From NCBI GenBank assembly GCA_900771425.1, contig CAAGNV010000032.1, forward strand, positions 6,180-70,179: 64,000 bases of DNA, written 5' to 3'. Below, in pieces: positions 10,216 to 19,755 of this stretch. The first letter of the stretch is position 1, and every line of letters begins with the position of its first letter. Source of the stretch: Bacteroidaceae bacterium. GTDB lineage: Bacteria; Bacteroidota; Bacteroidia; Bacteroidales; Bacteroidaceae. A program made the translations under genes and the position numbers. Under the pieces are notes generated by a model that searched no databases, was not told where the DNA came from, and saw nothing but the letters and a program-made list of their open reading frames with translations.

Positions 10216-10223
10216 CAAAGTTA
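10216..10223 (-). promoter_or_regulatory. -7 box upstream of the large GH2 gene
   Basis: TAACTTTG (TAnnTTTG) on the minus strand, followed by GC, about 50 nt upstream of the ATG at 10167. No clear TTTG box at the -33 position. Confidence 0.55.
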
Positions 10224-10336
10224 CGAAAAATATGTGAGTTGGCATTGTTCCCGACGGCTTAATTTGGTCATAGGTGTGTTTTAATCATAAAAATAGTTGA
10301 GTTTCTCATTAATATGAATAGGTGTCTGAAGTAATT

Positions 10337-10402
10337 AGCGCTTGTACGGACATTCGTAAGTGCTTGTGATGGCCTTTACAAGTGCTTGTAAATACAAAAA
10401 CG
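10337..10402. repeat. Intergenic array with 22-nt period (array B)
   Basis: Three consecutive 22-nt units start at 10337, 10359 and 10381, each opening with AG(C/T)GCTTGT and then diverging. It lies between the lipocalin stop codon and the GH2 promoter and runs into the lipocalin terminator. I see no gene in 10224-10441. Confidence 0.75.
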
Positions 10403-10433
10403 TATGGACGTGTGCCTCATCGCGTCCATACGT
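10396..10433 (-). terminator. Rho-independent terminator after the lipocalin gene
   Basis: Read on the minus strand: ACGTATGGACG, 12-nt loop, CGTCCATACGT, then TTTTTG. The 11-bp stem is perfect (10400-10410 with 10423-10433) and begins 8 nt after the lipocalin stop. Confidence 0.85.
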
Positions 10434-10441
10434 CTCATTGT

Positions 10442-10993
10442 CTATGATGCGCTCTTGTCTTTCGCTTTCCCGTTGATGTTGCGTGACTGGTCAACCCAGA
10501 TTAGCCGTTCGGTGTTGTAACCACGTTCCTCAGCCTCTTTCAATATCTTCTCTTTCACGGCATTGGTTATGGTCGGCGTACGTGACAGGATCCATAGGTA
10601 CTTGTCGGAACTCGACCCAATCAGCGCGTACGAATAGTCGGGTGCGAGCATCATGACGCGGTAGTCGGAGTAGAATGGTCCGAAGAACGATACTCGCAGC
10701 AGTCCGGCGGTATTCGTAGTCTTTGCTTTTCCAATAGCATACTTGCGCTTTCCGTTCTTCCATCCAGAGTTCTCTACCACGAGAGTTCCGTCGTCGTTCT
10801 TGGTGTAGTAGGCTGTCGTGCTTTCCTGGCCACGCTCGAATTTGTGGTCGAACCGTGCAATCTCGTACCACTTTCCGAGAAACCGTTCAAATTGTTTGAT
10901 GGCAACAGTTGAATTGTCGATGTCGTCATCAGCCATTGCAGGGACGATGGGCAAGAGTCCGCACAGCATCGTCGTCAGTAAAATGTTACTCAT
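10442..10993 (-). CDS. blc: Lipocalin (Blc family)
   Basis: A 183-residue exported lipocalin, expected to bind lipids or fatty-acid derivatives in the periplasm or at the outer membrane. The family signature GKWYEIARFDHKFERG follows the mature N terminus, and the C-terminal part (YLWILSRTPTI...) is typical of bacterial lipocalins. The leader has no convincing lipobox (the only Cys lies in TTMLCG), so it appears to be cleaved after VPAMA and released as a soluble protein, whereas E. coli Blc is a lipoprotein. It is monocistronic, with a terminator immediately downstream and its own -7 box upstream. Confidence 0.88.
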   Translation of the reverse strand: MSNILLTTMLCGLLPIVPAMADDDIDNSTVAIKQFERFLGKWYEIARFDHKFERGQESTTAYYTKNDDGTLVVENSGWKNGKRKYAIGKAKTTNTAGLLRVSFFGPFYSDYRVMMLAPDYSYALIGSSSDKYLWILSRTPTITNAVKEKILKEAEERGYNTERLIWVDQSRNINGKAKDKSAS

Positions 10994-11067
10994 AATGTGT
11001 TTGTGCTTTTAGAATTTTACATTGATTTGTACTTGTCGTTTTTTTGAGGCTTTGTTGTTTCCGGTGG

Positions 11068-11075
11068 CAAAGTTA
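11068..11075 (-). promoter_or_regulatory. -7 box upstream of the lipocalin gene
   Basis: TAACTTTG on the minus strand, about 75 nt before the ATG at 10993. The -33 box is not obvious. Confidence 0.5.
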
Positions 11076-11174
11076 GGGCAGATAATCGTACATAACAGTA
11101 CTCCTTTAACGCTTTTTATCGATAACAACTATTGAAAAACTCAATAGGTTGCATATCGTATTAAATCTTTTTCG

Positions 11175-11182
11175 TAACTTTG
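11175..11182 (+). promoter_or_regulatory. -7 box upstream of the penicillin-binding protein gene
   Basis: TAACTTTG followed by CAC, 26 nt before the ATG at 11209; this location rules out the upstream TTG at 11149 as the start. Confidence 0.6.
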
Positions 11183-11208
11183 CACTTCAAACAATCAATT
11201 CTGACGAT

Positions 11209-13629
11209 ATGAACATGGACTATATCATCGACAGTGATAACCACAAGGCAAAGGTCAAGGCTGCCAACGAGAAAGCAAAGCGTGGCACAGTGACAGCCGC
11301 TGTCATCTTTATTTGGGTATGTGTCATTCTGTTGCTCCTTGCCGGCGCAGCAGGAGTATATGCCATTTCGAAAGGATGGCTCGGCAAAATTCCTGAGATT
11401 GAAGAACTGCAAAACCCTATCAATAAATATGCCTCACGCGTGTATAGCGACGACGGAGTGCAGATAGGTACATGGAGTTACGCTACGCAGAACCGTCTGA
11501 TGGTACCTTATGACTCCATACCTCAGGATCTCGTGAATGCACTGGTCGCAACTGAAGACGAGCGATTCTTCGAGCATTCGGGCATTGACTTCCAGGCACT
11601 CGGACGTGCAATAGTCAAGACCGTGTTTATGGGCGACAAATCGGCAGGCGGTGGTTCGACCATCACGCAGCAACTTGCAAAACAACTCTATACTGACGTG
11701 GCGAAAGACATGGTAGGACGTATGATGCAGAAGCCTATCGAGTGGTATATCGCAGTACAACTCGAGAAGTATTATACAAAGGAGGAAATCATTGCCATGT
11801 ACCTCAATCAGTTTGACTTCCTCTACAATGCCGTCGGCATCAAGAATGCAGCATACACATATTTCGGCAAGTCGCAGTACGACCTTACTCTCTCTGAGTG
11901 TGCAACGCTCGTAGGTATGTGTAAAAACCCTTCACTCTTTAACCCAATTCGTAGCAACGAACGTTGCGTAGAGCGCCGAAACGTAGTACTCGAGCAGATG
12001 CTCAAGAACGGATACATATCTAAGGAAACGTGCGAAGCCACTCAACAACAACCGATTGACGTGTCGTTGTTCCGTGTTACGACAACCAATGAAGGTCCTG
12101 TACCTTATATGCGCGAGTACCTCCGCCGCATACTTATGGCTGAAAGACCTGTACGCGAACAATATGCCTCATGGCAGTACCAGCAATTCTATGACGACTC
12201 ACTCGCCTGGGAACAAGATCCTCTGTATGGTTGGTGCAACAAGAATCGCAAGAAGAACGGCGAAAACTATAATATCTACACTGACGGTTTGAAGATTTAC
12301 ACCACTATAGATACCCGAATGCAGAAGTATGCCGAGCAAGCTATGCGCGACCATGTGGCAAGATACCTGCAGCCAAGTTTCGACAGACTCAAAGGACGAT
12401 ATGCCAATTTCCCTTATATTGGAGTAAGCAAGTCGCGTGCTGAAAACCTCATCCTACGTGCCATGAAACAGAGTGAGCGCTGGCGAGCATTGCAGGATGC
12501 AGGTTACAGTGAAGATAAGATTGTAGCCTCGTTCAACACGAAGACACACATGACGATACTCAAATACGCAAGCGACGGAACATGTTACGAAGAACAAGTA
12601 GAGATGACTCCGCGTGACTCTATCCTACATTACAAGAAATTCCTACGTTCTGCAATGATGGCAATGGATCCTCAGACTGGTTATGTCCGTGCTTACGTGG
12701 GCGGTCTCGATTTCAAGCACTTCCAGTATGACAACGTAATGGGAGGCGGTCGTCGTCAGGTAGGTTCTACTATTAAACCATACCTCTATTCATTGGCAAT
12801 ACTCAACGGAGAGAACCCACATTCACCTATCAGCACTGCACAGTTCTCAGCAGGAGGCTGGCATCCTAAAGGTGGTGTAGGCGCAGGTCACGACCTTGCC
12901 TCTGCACTTGCTGCTTCAAGCAACCAGGCATCAGCACGACTCATAGACCGTTACGGTCCGAAGAACTTTATCAACCTCTTGCATCAGTATGGCATTCGTA
13001 CACAAAATATCGATCCGACACTCTCGCTCTGTCTTGGTGTCTGCGACATAAGCGTAGGCGAAATGGTCAGCGGATATAGTGCCTTTGCCAATCAGGGACT
13101 CCGAACAGAGCCACTTCTCGTTACCCGTATAGAAGATGCTTCGGGTAACATTGTCGCACAGTTCACTCCACGAACCAATGAGGTACTTTCTAAAGAGAAC
13201 GCATATCAGATGGTACTCATGCTCCGAGGCGTAATCGACCACGGTACCGGACGTGCCCTGCGTTCAACAATCCATGCTGATATGGGTGGCAAGACAGGTA
13301 CAACCAACAGTCACGTCGATGCATGGTTCATGGGCTTTACACCACACCTCGTAGTTGGATGCTGGGTCGGTGGCGACGAAAACGACATCCACTTTGACTC
13401 AATGTCAGTTGGTCAGGGCGCTAAGGCTGCACTCCCTATCTATCACAAGTTTATGAACAGCGTATATCGTGACGGCCGATTCGGTGTGAGCCAATCTGAT
13501 AAGTTCGTCGAACCAGAGGACTTCGACCCTTACGCCAACGAACTCGACGACCTTCGCAGTTTTGAACACTTAGGCGAACATGATGCTGTCGAAGATGTGT
13601 CAGAAGGCATTGACGATGCTTTCCAATAA
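11209..13629 (+). CDS. mrcA: Class A penicillin-binding protein 1A (transglycosylase/transpeptidase)
   Basis: Polymerises and cross-links peptidoglycan on the outer face of the inner membrane. The 806-residue protein has a short cytoplasmic tail, one membrane anchor (about 29-52), a GT51 transglycosylase domain and a transpeptidase domain. The GT51 catalytic Glu is E116 (ATEDERFFEHSG), with GGSTITQQLAKQLY following. Penicillin-binding motifs are GSTIKP (active Ser S520), SSN (AASSNQA) and KTGT (GGKTGTTNSH). The C terminus is acidic and low in complexity. ATG at 11209 or 11215 is the start given the -7 box at 11175. kdsB follows about 110 bp later. Confidence 0.93.
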   Translation: MNMDYIIDSDNHKAKVKAANEKAKRGTVTAAVIFIWVCVILLLLAGAAGVYAISKGWLGKIPEIEELQNPINKYASRVYSDDGVQIGTWSYATQNRLMVPYDSIPQDLVNALVATEDERFFEHSGIDFQALGRAIVKTVFMGDKSAGGGSTITQQLAKQLYTDVAKDMVGRMMQKPIEWYIAVQLEKYYTKEEIIAMYLNQFDFLYNAVGIKNAAYTYFGKSQYDLTLSECATLVGMCKNPSLFNPIRSNERCVERRNVVLEQMLKNGYISKETCEATQQQPIDVSLFRVTTTNEGPVPYMREYLRRILMAERPVREQYASWQYQQFYDDSLAWEQDPLYGWCNKNRKKNGENYNIYTDGLKIYTTIDTRMQKYAEQAMRDHVARYLQPSFDRLKGRYANFPYIGVSKSRAENLILRAMKQSERWRALQDAGYSEDKIVASFNTKTHMTILKYASDGTCYEEQVEMTPRDSILHYKKFLRSAMMAMDPQTGYVRAYVGGLDFKHFQYDNVMGGGRRQVGSTIKPYLYSLAILNGENPHSPISTAQFSAGGWHPKGGVGAGHDLASALAASSNQASARLIDRYGPKNFINLLHQYGIRTQNIDPTLSLCLGVCDISVGEMVSGYSAFANQGLRTEPLLVTRIEDASGNIVAQFTPRTNEVLSKENAYQMVLMLRGVIDHGTGRALRSTIHADMGGKTGTTNSHVDAWFMGFTPHLVVGCWVGGDENDIHFDSMSVGQGAKAALPIYHKFMNSVYRDGRFGVSQSDKFVEPEDFDPYANELDDLRSFEHLGEHDAVEDVSEGIDDAFQ

Positions 13630-13738
13630 ATTAATAAGGTAATAGACCTATTAATCTTGTTAGGTTCATCGCGGATCCATAATTCATAGAATACAATCAT
13701 AGCTAAACAATAATATTAATTAAAGACTTTATTTACTC

Positions 13739-14497
13739 ATGCGCTTCTTGGCAATAATACCGGCACGCTATGCGTCAACACGCTTCCCGGCAAAGCCCTT
13801 GGCAATACTCGGCGGCAAGACCGTAATACAGCGTGTTTACGAACAAGTAACGAAAGTTTTTGCTGATGCCGTTGTCGCAACAGACGATCAGCGTATATTC
13901 GACTCCGTGCAGGCTTTCGGAGGCAAGGCCGTGATGACGAGTACAAGCCATCGCAGCGGTACGGACAGATGCTACGAAGCATTGCAGAAAATGGGAGAGG
14001 ACAAATATGACGTGGTTGTCAACGTACAGGGCGACGAACCATTCATTCAACCTTCACAACTCGAAACAATAAGACAATGCTTTGATGATAGCGCAACCGA
14101 CATTGCCACATTGGTGAAACCATTCGCTGACGACGCCACGTTTGAACTGCTTGAGAATCCAAACTCACCTAAGGTAGTGGTCAATTCCCGCATGGAAGCG
14201 ATGTATTTCAGCCGTTCCGTCATTCCATATTTCCGTGGAAAAGACAAGGACGAATGGCTCAAGAATCATAAATATTACAAGCACATAGGGTTGTATGCAT
14301 ACCGTACTACCGTACTGCACGAGATAACAAGTTTGCCTCAATCGTCGCTTGAATTGGCAGAATCGCTCGAACAACTACGCTGGCTTGAGAATGGTTACCG
14401 TATCAAGGTAGGCATCACAAATGTGGAAACTATCGGCATCGACACACCCGATGACCTTCGACGTGCGGAAGAATTCCTTGAATCGACTTCATTGTGA
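13739..14497 (+). CDS. kdsB: CMP-KDO synthetase (3-deoxy-manno-octulosonate cytidylyltransferase)
   Basis: Activates KDO with CTP before transfer to lipid A in the cytoplasm. The 252-residue length and the N-terminal nucleotide-binding motif IIPARYASTRFPAKPL are typical, as are VVNVQGDEPFIQP (metal-binding Asp) and HIGLYAYR. The other KDO genes of the window, kdsA and kdsD, lie 22 kb away at a different locus. A terminator follows. Confidence 0.95.
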   Translation: MRFLAIIPARYASTRFPAKPLAILGGKTVIQRVYEQVTKVFADAVVATDDQRIFDSVQAFGGKAVMTSTSHRSGTDRCYEALQKMGEDKYDVVVNVQGDEPFIQPSQLETIRQCFDDSATDIATLVKPFADDATFELLENPNSPKVVVNSRMEAMYFSRSVIPYFRGKDKDEWLKNHKYYKHIGLYAYRTTVLHEITSLPQSSLELAESLEQLRWLENGYRIKVGITNVETIGIDTPDDLRRAEEFLESTSL

Positions 14498-14536
14498 ACA
14501 ATGTATATAGGTAATCCTAGAATTCAGCGTTATAAT

Positions 14537-14580
14537 GAAAGCGCCTCTTTTCTTGTGATGAAAGGAGGCGCTTTCGGCAT
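14537..14580 (+). terminator. Terminator after kdsB
   Basis: GAAAGCGCCTC (14537-14547) pairs with GAGGCGCTTTC (14565-14575), 17-nt loop that can pair partly; followed by GGCATTTTA. It may also serve the converging SGNH hydrolase gene. Confidence 0.7.
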
Positions 14581-14631
14581 TTTACATGCATGTGTAAGGC
14601 AGTACTCACCTTACTGCTGTCATTGACTTGC

Positions 14632-15327
14632 TTATTTCTTCTTTTTCTGTTCTTTCTTTACAAATGAGGTAAGTTGTTCTGCAATGGCTTTCATGCCTGC
14701 GATGTTAGGATGACCTGCCTGCTTGCCAATGTCGTGTAGTTTAAGTAAAGGCACATTGTAGTGCTTGCATACGGTTTCAGCCGTTTCGTTGAATGCGGTG
14801 TCAAGTTCGCTGTTGAGTATAAAATAGATTTCGACATTTGGGTAGCGCTTGGTGATGAAGTCAAGCATATATGCCGTTGCAGGCCGTACGTAGTAGAGGT
14901 CGGCAGAAGTCCAGTCGCTGTACTTGTAGTTTCCTTCTGGTGAATGTGCCCAACTGTCGTTGGTACCGCCGAATATAAGAATGATGTCGGGATTGCCCAG
15001 ATTATCCATTCTACGTATGAACGAGAGGTTGCGAACGTCTTGTTTGTTGTAACCTGTATTGCAGATGGTTGAACCCGAAAGCGAGTTGTTCTTACATAGT
15101 TTGTAACCATTGTTGGCAATGAACTGATGCCACCATGTCTGTGTGACGTCGGTCACGTCTGTCTGGTTGAGGTGTGCTTTGCGGAAATACCAGATGTAGT
15201 TCGTGTCTGGTTCCAAGTATCCTTCGAATGTGGAGTATGAGTCACCTAGGATGGATACGCTCTTGTTTTGAGCAAATGCTGCTGTTGCCAGTGTAATTAA
15301 GAGGCAAGAGATGATTAGTTTTTTCAT
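14632..15327 (-). CDS. Secreted SGNH/GDSL-type hydrolase
   Basis: A 231-residue exported esterase or lipase-like enzyme. After the signal peptide (MKKLIISCLLITLATAAFAQ) comes block I GDSYS (nucleophile S30), then GGTNDSW (Asn block) and a C-terminal GHPNIAG in place of the usual DxxHP block. The frame is open to 15372 but the ATG at 15327 fits the signal peptide. It is the last gene of a four-gene minus-strand operon that encodes envelope proteins, 56 bp after the small lipoprotein gene, so it may remove acyl groups from a cell-envelope polymer. The substrate is unknown. Confidence 0.8.
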   Translation of the reverse strand: MKKLIISCLLITLATAAFAQNKSVSILGDSYSTFEGYLEPDTNYIWYFRKAHLNQTDVTDVTQTWWHQFIANNGYKLCKNNSLSGSTICNTGYNKQDVRNLSFIRRMDNLGNPDIILIFGGTNDSWAHSPEGNYKYSDWTSADLYYVRPATAYMLDFITKRYPNVEIYFILNSELDTAFNETAETVCKHYNVPLLKLHDIGKQAGHPNIAGMKAIAEQLTSFVKKEQKKKK

Positions 15328-15383
15328 TAGTTGTGAGTTTGCGCAAATTGTGAATTGATGAATGAAGAGCAATGTGGTGGAAC

Positions 15384-15983
15384 TTAAGCATCATCTTCGT
15401 CTGGGTCGATGTTGAGTCCTTCGCTGATTGGTGCTGTGTCGATGTCCGAAACTTTACGAAGTGACATTTCTCCGGACTTGCTGATGTCGATAGCGACAGA
15501 GTATGCTGTATCGGCAGTCTCGTCAGGGTCGCCTACTACTGCAATAAAGTGAAAACAATCGTGTTTGCCAAGTTCCATGTAGTTGAAGTTCATGCCGACG
15601 AGTGTGTTGTGATCGTAAGTGTCTTCAGGAACGTATTGACGTAATGTCTCCTTCGTGAAATTGTGTGTATAGAACACGTCGCTGCCTTTACCTTGATAGA
15701 TGGTGAGAGTTGCTTCGCTTTCGTAATATTCAATACCTTCGTAGTTGAATATAGTCGGGGCTGACTTGTTTGTATGGAAATTGAGTTCGTATGTGTAAAG
15801 AACTCCCTGCACGGTTACAGTGTCATTCAGTGTGTATTCGTTTATCGCATGCACTTTCTGCTTGTTGCTGTCGTTGGCAATGGTGTCGGTATCTGTGCTA
15901 CCTGTCGTACTTCCTGCGCACGACATCATGGCTACCGTTGTGGCTGCGACTATTATATATATGAAATGTCTTGTCTTTCTCAT
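15384..15983 (-). CDS. Small lipoprotein, DUF4738-like
   Basis: A 199-residue predicted lipoprotein with lipobox AMMSC (C22) followed by a Thr/Ser/Asp-rich linker and a beta-rich domain. I recall similar Prevotella proteins annotated DUF4738, but cannot confirm this here. The C terminus is acidic (DPDEDDA). Its ATG overlaps the stop codon of the upstream beta-propeller lipoprotein by one base (TAATG), so translation is probably coupled. Function unknown. Confidence 0.75.
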   Translation of the reverse strand: MRKTRHFIYIIVAATTVAMMSCAGSTTGSTDTDTIANDSNKQKVHAINEYTLNDTVTVQGVLYTYELNFHTNKSAPTIFNYEGIEYYESEATLTIYQGKGSDVFYTHNFTKETLRQYVPEDTYDHNTLVGMNFNYMELGKHDCFHFIAVVGDPDETADTAYSVAIDISKSGEMSLRKVSDIDTAPISEGLNIDPDEDDA

Positions 15984-17629
15984 TAGTTGACTGAATGATT
16001 TTGTACTGGTTGTGTTGGTGTACTGCTGGTAACTATGCCTGGTTGTGCAAATGCTTCATCGTTATTTTGTGCGGTTGAGTCTCCTTCCCTGAATATTGGT
16101 TCTGTGAGCCTTGGCTGTGAACCCATGCCGTGACCGGTAGGCTTGAATGTGGTATTGACTGCTTCGCCTTTGGCTACTGCTGCAAAGTCTTGTGGTGAGA
16201 GGTTCACTGGTTCGGTCATAAACTCAGGCACGTTGTAGCTGCGCATGAAGTATGTGTAGAAGTTAGGGTCGCGCTGTGGCAATTCGAATGCCTTGTGTGC
16301 CTTGCCGTTCTTATCAATGTATGCGAAGAATAGGCGTGAATAGTTATTGTCGTCGCGGCGGCTGATAAACATAATCCAACGGCTGTTGCTTGACCATGAG
16401 TGATAACTCTCGGCTCGGTCACTGTTTACGTTCTCGAGTTTACGCATTTGCTTTGTCTTCAGATCCATCATATATAGGTCTGCATCTGGGTGCCAGACAT
16501 GGAAACATCCGAACTCACCCATGCCGACCAGAAGGTATTTGCCGTCAGGGCTGATGCGTGGGAATGTAGCGCTGAGCCCGTCTGCAGCGGCATCGTACAC
16601 GAGTTCTGTCTTGCCGAATGTATGGGTGTTCTTGTCGAATGTCTTGCGGTAGATGTTGTATTTTACTTCTTTGAAACGATGTATCATCTCCGTCTCGTGT
16701 GCTGTAGTGTCCTTATATACGAAGTGTGCTGAGCCGAAATACAGCATATCGCCTGTTGGTGCCCATGTAGGGAAGCTTTCCATTTCGTCGGCAAGGCCAC
16801 TGATAGATGTGATTTCGTGCTTGTCTGTATCGTAGAGGATGATGTCGCTCTCGGTGTCCTGAACTTCAATCTTTGCCTTGTCGCGTGTGTGGAACGACTG
16901 ACCTGTATGGTTTGTTGAGTATGCGATGAGTGGCAGGGTAGGGTGCCATGCAGGATAGACTCCGGCACTGAGAGTGGAGTCGTTCTTCATGTTTATCTTT
17001 TCGGCCTTGCTGTCACGAACGATCATGGTACCGCCATTGCCTTGGCGCATGTGGAACTGCATGTTGCTGGTCGAGTAGTTCTGATATGAGTGACAGTTGA
17101 TGCACTGGCCGTTGTCTTCGGTCGAAACGAGCATGTTGTTGTAGATGTCTGTTTCATCGAAGTTGGTAAGGTCGCGCTGGTTGATGCTGAGTACTTCGTA
17201 TGCTACGTACGAAGGGAATATGAGTCGGTACGAGATATAGCGGTCAATTTCTTCTTCGGCAACGGTGATGTTGAATGGTTGGAATGCAGTCCATTTGCCG
17301 TCTTTCTGTGCGAATACTTCGACCTTGATGTCTTTGCCTTTGGCTTCTGACAGTAGTTCGTGCCATTCGTCTTCGTCAATGAGGATGTTTGCCTTCTTGC
17401 CGTATGTGATAGATGTGCTTCCGTAAGTGAAGCGTGCTACGGCTTCGTCGGCATCCTTTACGGCAAAGTTCAGTGGTGCGATGTTGGGTGGAACTACTAC
17501 GTCGGTATAGTCGGGATAGATTGTTGGCTTTTGGTTTGACTTTGTGTAGTCGGTAGGAACTGATGGATGTGAGGTGCAACTGGCGAGCATGAGTATGCAG
17601 AGCAGTGCTATTGTAGTTATCTGTTTCAT
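15983..17629 (-). CDS. Lipoprotein with TolB/PD40-like beta-propeller and a single CxxCH motif
   Basis: A 548-residue lipoprotein (lipobox LASC, C18). Residues about 35-165 form an unassigned beta-rich domain; residues 176-180 are CINCH, the c-type haem attachment motif; beyond residue 200 WD40/PD40-like repeats appear (AGVYPAWHPTLPLIAYSTN, SFPTWAPTGDMLYFGSA, ATFPRISPDGKYLLVGMG, SYHSWSSNSRWIMFISRR). The C-terminal 60 residues are low complexity. It lies 34 bp after a multi-pass membrane protein and is coupled to a small lipoprotein, so the three probably work together at the envelope. A haem role is suggested only by the motif. Confidence 0.75.
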   Translation of the reverse strand: MKQITTIALLCILMLASCTSHPSVPTDYTKSNQKPTIYPDYTDVVVPPNIAPLNFAVKDADEAVARFTYGSTSITYGKKANILIDEDEWHELLSEAKGKDIKVEVFAQKDGKWTAFQPFNITVAEEEIDRYISYRLIFPSYVAYEVLSINQRDLTNFDETDIYNNMLVSTEDNGQCINCHSYQNYSTSNMQFHMRQGNGGTMIVRDSKAEKINMKNDSTLSAGVYPAWHPTLPLIAYSTNHTGQSFHTRDKAKIEVQDTESDIILYDTDKHEITSISGLADEMESFPTWAPTGDMLYFGSAHFVYKDTTAHETEMIHRFKEVKYNIYRKTFDKNTHTFGKTELVYDAAADGLSATFPRISPDGKYLLVGMGEFGCFHVWHPDADLYMMDLKTKQMRKLENVNSDRAESYHSWSSNSRWIMFISRRDDNNYSRLFFAYIDKNGKAHKAFELPQRDPNFYTYFMRSYNVPEFMTEPVNLSPQDFAAVAKGEAVNTTFKPTGHGMGSQPRLTEPIFREGDSTAQNNDEAFAQPGIVTSSTPTQPVQNHSVN

Positions 17630-17663
17630 TTTTATTATGCTGAATGACTATGTTTCATTGGAA

Positions 17664-19607
17664 TTAGTATGACTGGATGTTTCTGCAGAAGAAGTAGAAC
17701 CACCAGAATGTGTCGCCGTATGCTGGTCTCATTGCTTCTCCGACCTGTTCTGTGTCCATGCCTTGGCGCAGTAATGCCTGTGACATTTGTTGGAAGTTGT
17801 TGTATCGGTTGACAATCAGTTCTTGGTTGAACGGCATGGTACTGATGTCGACTTGATGTTCGAGGTTGCCGTAGAGGAATGCTGCTTCCTGGTAGTGGAT
17901 TGGCATCTCTTCTTGCTCGTGTAGGGTTGCGTAGAGGAAGAACTTTGGCCAGAACTGCTCGATGTCTTTGCTTATGAGTGCGAATGCAAGAGTCAGTTCC
18001 TGAAGGAATTTGCTGTCTTTATTCTGAGTGTGTGAGAAGTAATTTAACAGGTACATCTCTATCAAACCTTCGTCGCCGTCGAGGACACTGCGGAAGTGAT
18101 TGTGGAGCTCGCAGATGTTGGTCAGTTCCGGCAGTGCTGCTATCTTTGTGCTGTCGCCGTTGACTGCTTCGTATCGTTCTGCCCACTTCTTGTAATTCAT
18201 GGTTTTCTTTAGGATGTTGATGTATTTCTGTGCAACATCGTATTCTCCGTTAACCAGTGATGAGCGAACGAGTATCTTGTAGCGGTCGATTGTGAAACCG
18301 TACTCTACGCCGTTTTCTATACACCAACGGGTAGCAAAATTGGTTCGTGCATAGTTCATATATGTGATAGGACCATTGGTCTGTACCATGTGCACGCCGA
18401 GCGAGTCGAATGTTGCAGGCGGAATGGTCTTGTTGTCGTAACGGAACATTGATGTGCCCAACTTGCCTGTGTTCATAAGTGCTATGTTGCGGAACAATAC
18501 TTGTTCGCGTGTTGGATGTATCTCGACGTCGGCAGATTCGCTCAGTACGTCGTTCCATCGTGCTTCGTCGATTGCACGGTACATGCGCATTTCTGAATGA
18601 TAGTTGAAGTCGCTGATGTGGCTGTTCCATACGCACACGCCGATTCCGAAAATTGTAGCATACAATGCAATCTGTGTGAGGTATGAGCGCTGTGACTTGG
18701 TTCTGATATCTTCCCACTTCGTGTCAAGACGGAAATACGCGAACAGTATGAATGCCAGCGCAATGACTATGAACGGAATAATGAGCACTGTCGAAGTGTA
18801 AATATCGACTTGGAACAGAGGAAAGGCTGCTATCCATGCCCTGCTGAGGATTGTCTGCGTGTAGAATTGGTAGCAGATGATAGGTACGGCGATGATGCTC
18901 AACGCTGCTGCTCCGCAGTGGTAAACTGAACGGTAGTTCCTGATGCCCATGCAGAGGGTGCCGAGCAAGGCGTACCATCCGAAGGCGATGTAGCCGATGA
19001 ATGTCCATACGACCATCCATGCTATATTGGCCCAGCGGTTCTTGATGAGCGTACTTATGTACAATGCCAATACCATCATCAGTACTCCAACTGTTTCGGT
19101 GAACCAGTAGCCTTGTATCTTAATGTAATAGAACCAATAGCCGATGCCGATAACCGAGCAGAGCAATGCTGCCGGAATGATGAGGGCAAGTGGCTGGTAT
19201 GGACTGCTGATGCGGAATGCCTTGATTGTGAGGAAATAGATGGCTGCCCACAGCAAGATGAGTACGACTGCGCCTACCCATGGCGTGTAGAACAACTGTG
19301 TAAGGAAACATCCTATCCACGCCATGAACCCTCCGGGCACGCGTGTCTGCATGTCGAAGAAGGAACTGTCGGCTACGAAGAGTGAGTTCTCCTGACACAT
19401 ATATAGATAATCGGAGTTCTTTGCAATGAGCATGTATGCTGCGAAAATGGCAAAGAGTGCCGGAATGACTGCTGATGTGTACCACTTCTGGTTAGCGGTA
19501 TAGGTCTTGCCTTTTGCTTTCTTGTTATCTACGTAAGGCATTTTGTTCCCTTTTGCCAATTGGTCCTGGCTTGGGGATTTGCTTTTAGGGGTGTTGTTTT
19601 TATTCAT
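17664..19607 (-). CDS. Multi-pass inner-membrane protein with large soluble C-terminal domain
   Basis: A 647-residue protein of unknown function. It has a Lys-rich cytoplasmic N terminus (about 40 residues), about ten hydrophobic segments between residues 44 and 325, and a soluble helical domain of about 320 residues, with helices suggestive of TPR-like repeats. The overall plan recalls membrane glycosyltransferases, but I see no catalytic motif. It may belong to the family annotated DUF6057 in Bacteroidales; I am not sure. First gene of the operon that continues with the CxxCH propeller lipoprotein, the DUF4738-like lipoprotein and the SGNH hydrolase. Confidence 0.7.
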   Translation of the reverse strand: MNKNNTPKSKSPSQDQLAKGNKMPYVDNKKAKGKTYTANQKWYTSAVIPALFAIFAAYMLIAKNSDYLYMCQENSLFVADSSFFDMQTRVPGGFMAWIGCFLTQLFYTPWVGAVVLILLWAAIYFLTIKAFRISSPYQPLALIIPAALLCSVIGIGYWFYYIKIQGYWFTETVGVLMMVLALYISTLIKNRWANIAWMVVWTFIGYIAFGWYALLGTLCMGIRNYRSVYHCGAAALSIIAVPIICYQFYTQTILSRAWIAAFPLFQVDIYTSTVLIIPFIVIALAFILFAYFRLDTKWEDIRTKSQRSYLTQIALYATIFGIGVCVWNSHISDFNYHSEMRMYRAIDEARWNDVLSESADVEIHPTREQVLFRNIALMNTGKLGTSMFRYDNKTIPPATFDSLGVHMVQTNGPITYMNYARTNFATRWCIENGVEYGFTIDRYKILVRSSLVNGEYDVAQKYINILKKTMNYKKWAERYEAVNGDSTKIAALPELTNICELHNHFRSVLDGDEGLIEMYLLNYFSHTQNKDSKFLQELTLAFALISKDIEQFWPKFFLYATLHEQEEMPIHYQEAAFLYGNLEHQVDISTMPFNQELIVNRYNNFQQMSQALLRQGMDTEQVGEAMRPAYGDTFWWFYFFCRNIQSY

Positions 19608-19629
19608 TTTGTTTGATTGATTATGGGCG

Positions 19630-19660
19630 CAAAATTACGAATTATTCTTGTAATGACAAA
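19630..19660 (-). promoter_or_regulatory. Promoter of the four-gene envelope operon
   Basis: On the minus strand TTTG (19660-19657), 19-nt spacer, TAATTTTG (19637-19630, TAnnTTTG). The start codon at 19607 follows about 23 nt after the -7 box. Confidence 0.75.
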
Positions 19661-19755
19661 AGAACTTTTGGAAAAATATATAAAAGGAGTGTTGCTTTGT
19701 CAGGTAACATCAAGATAAGGACCGATGAGACAATGTGCATGATGCCTTTTGAGTA

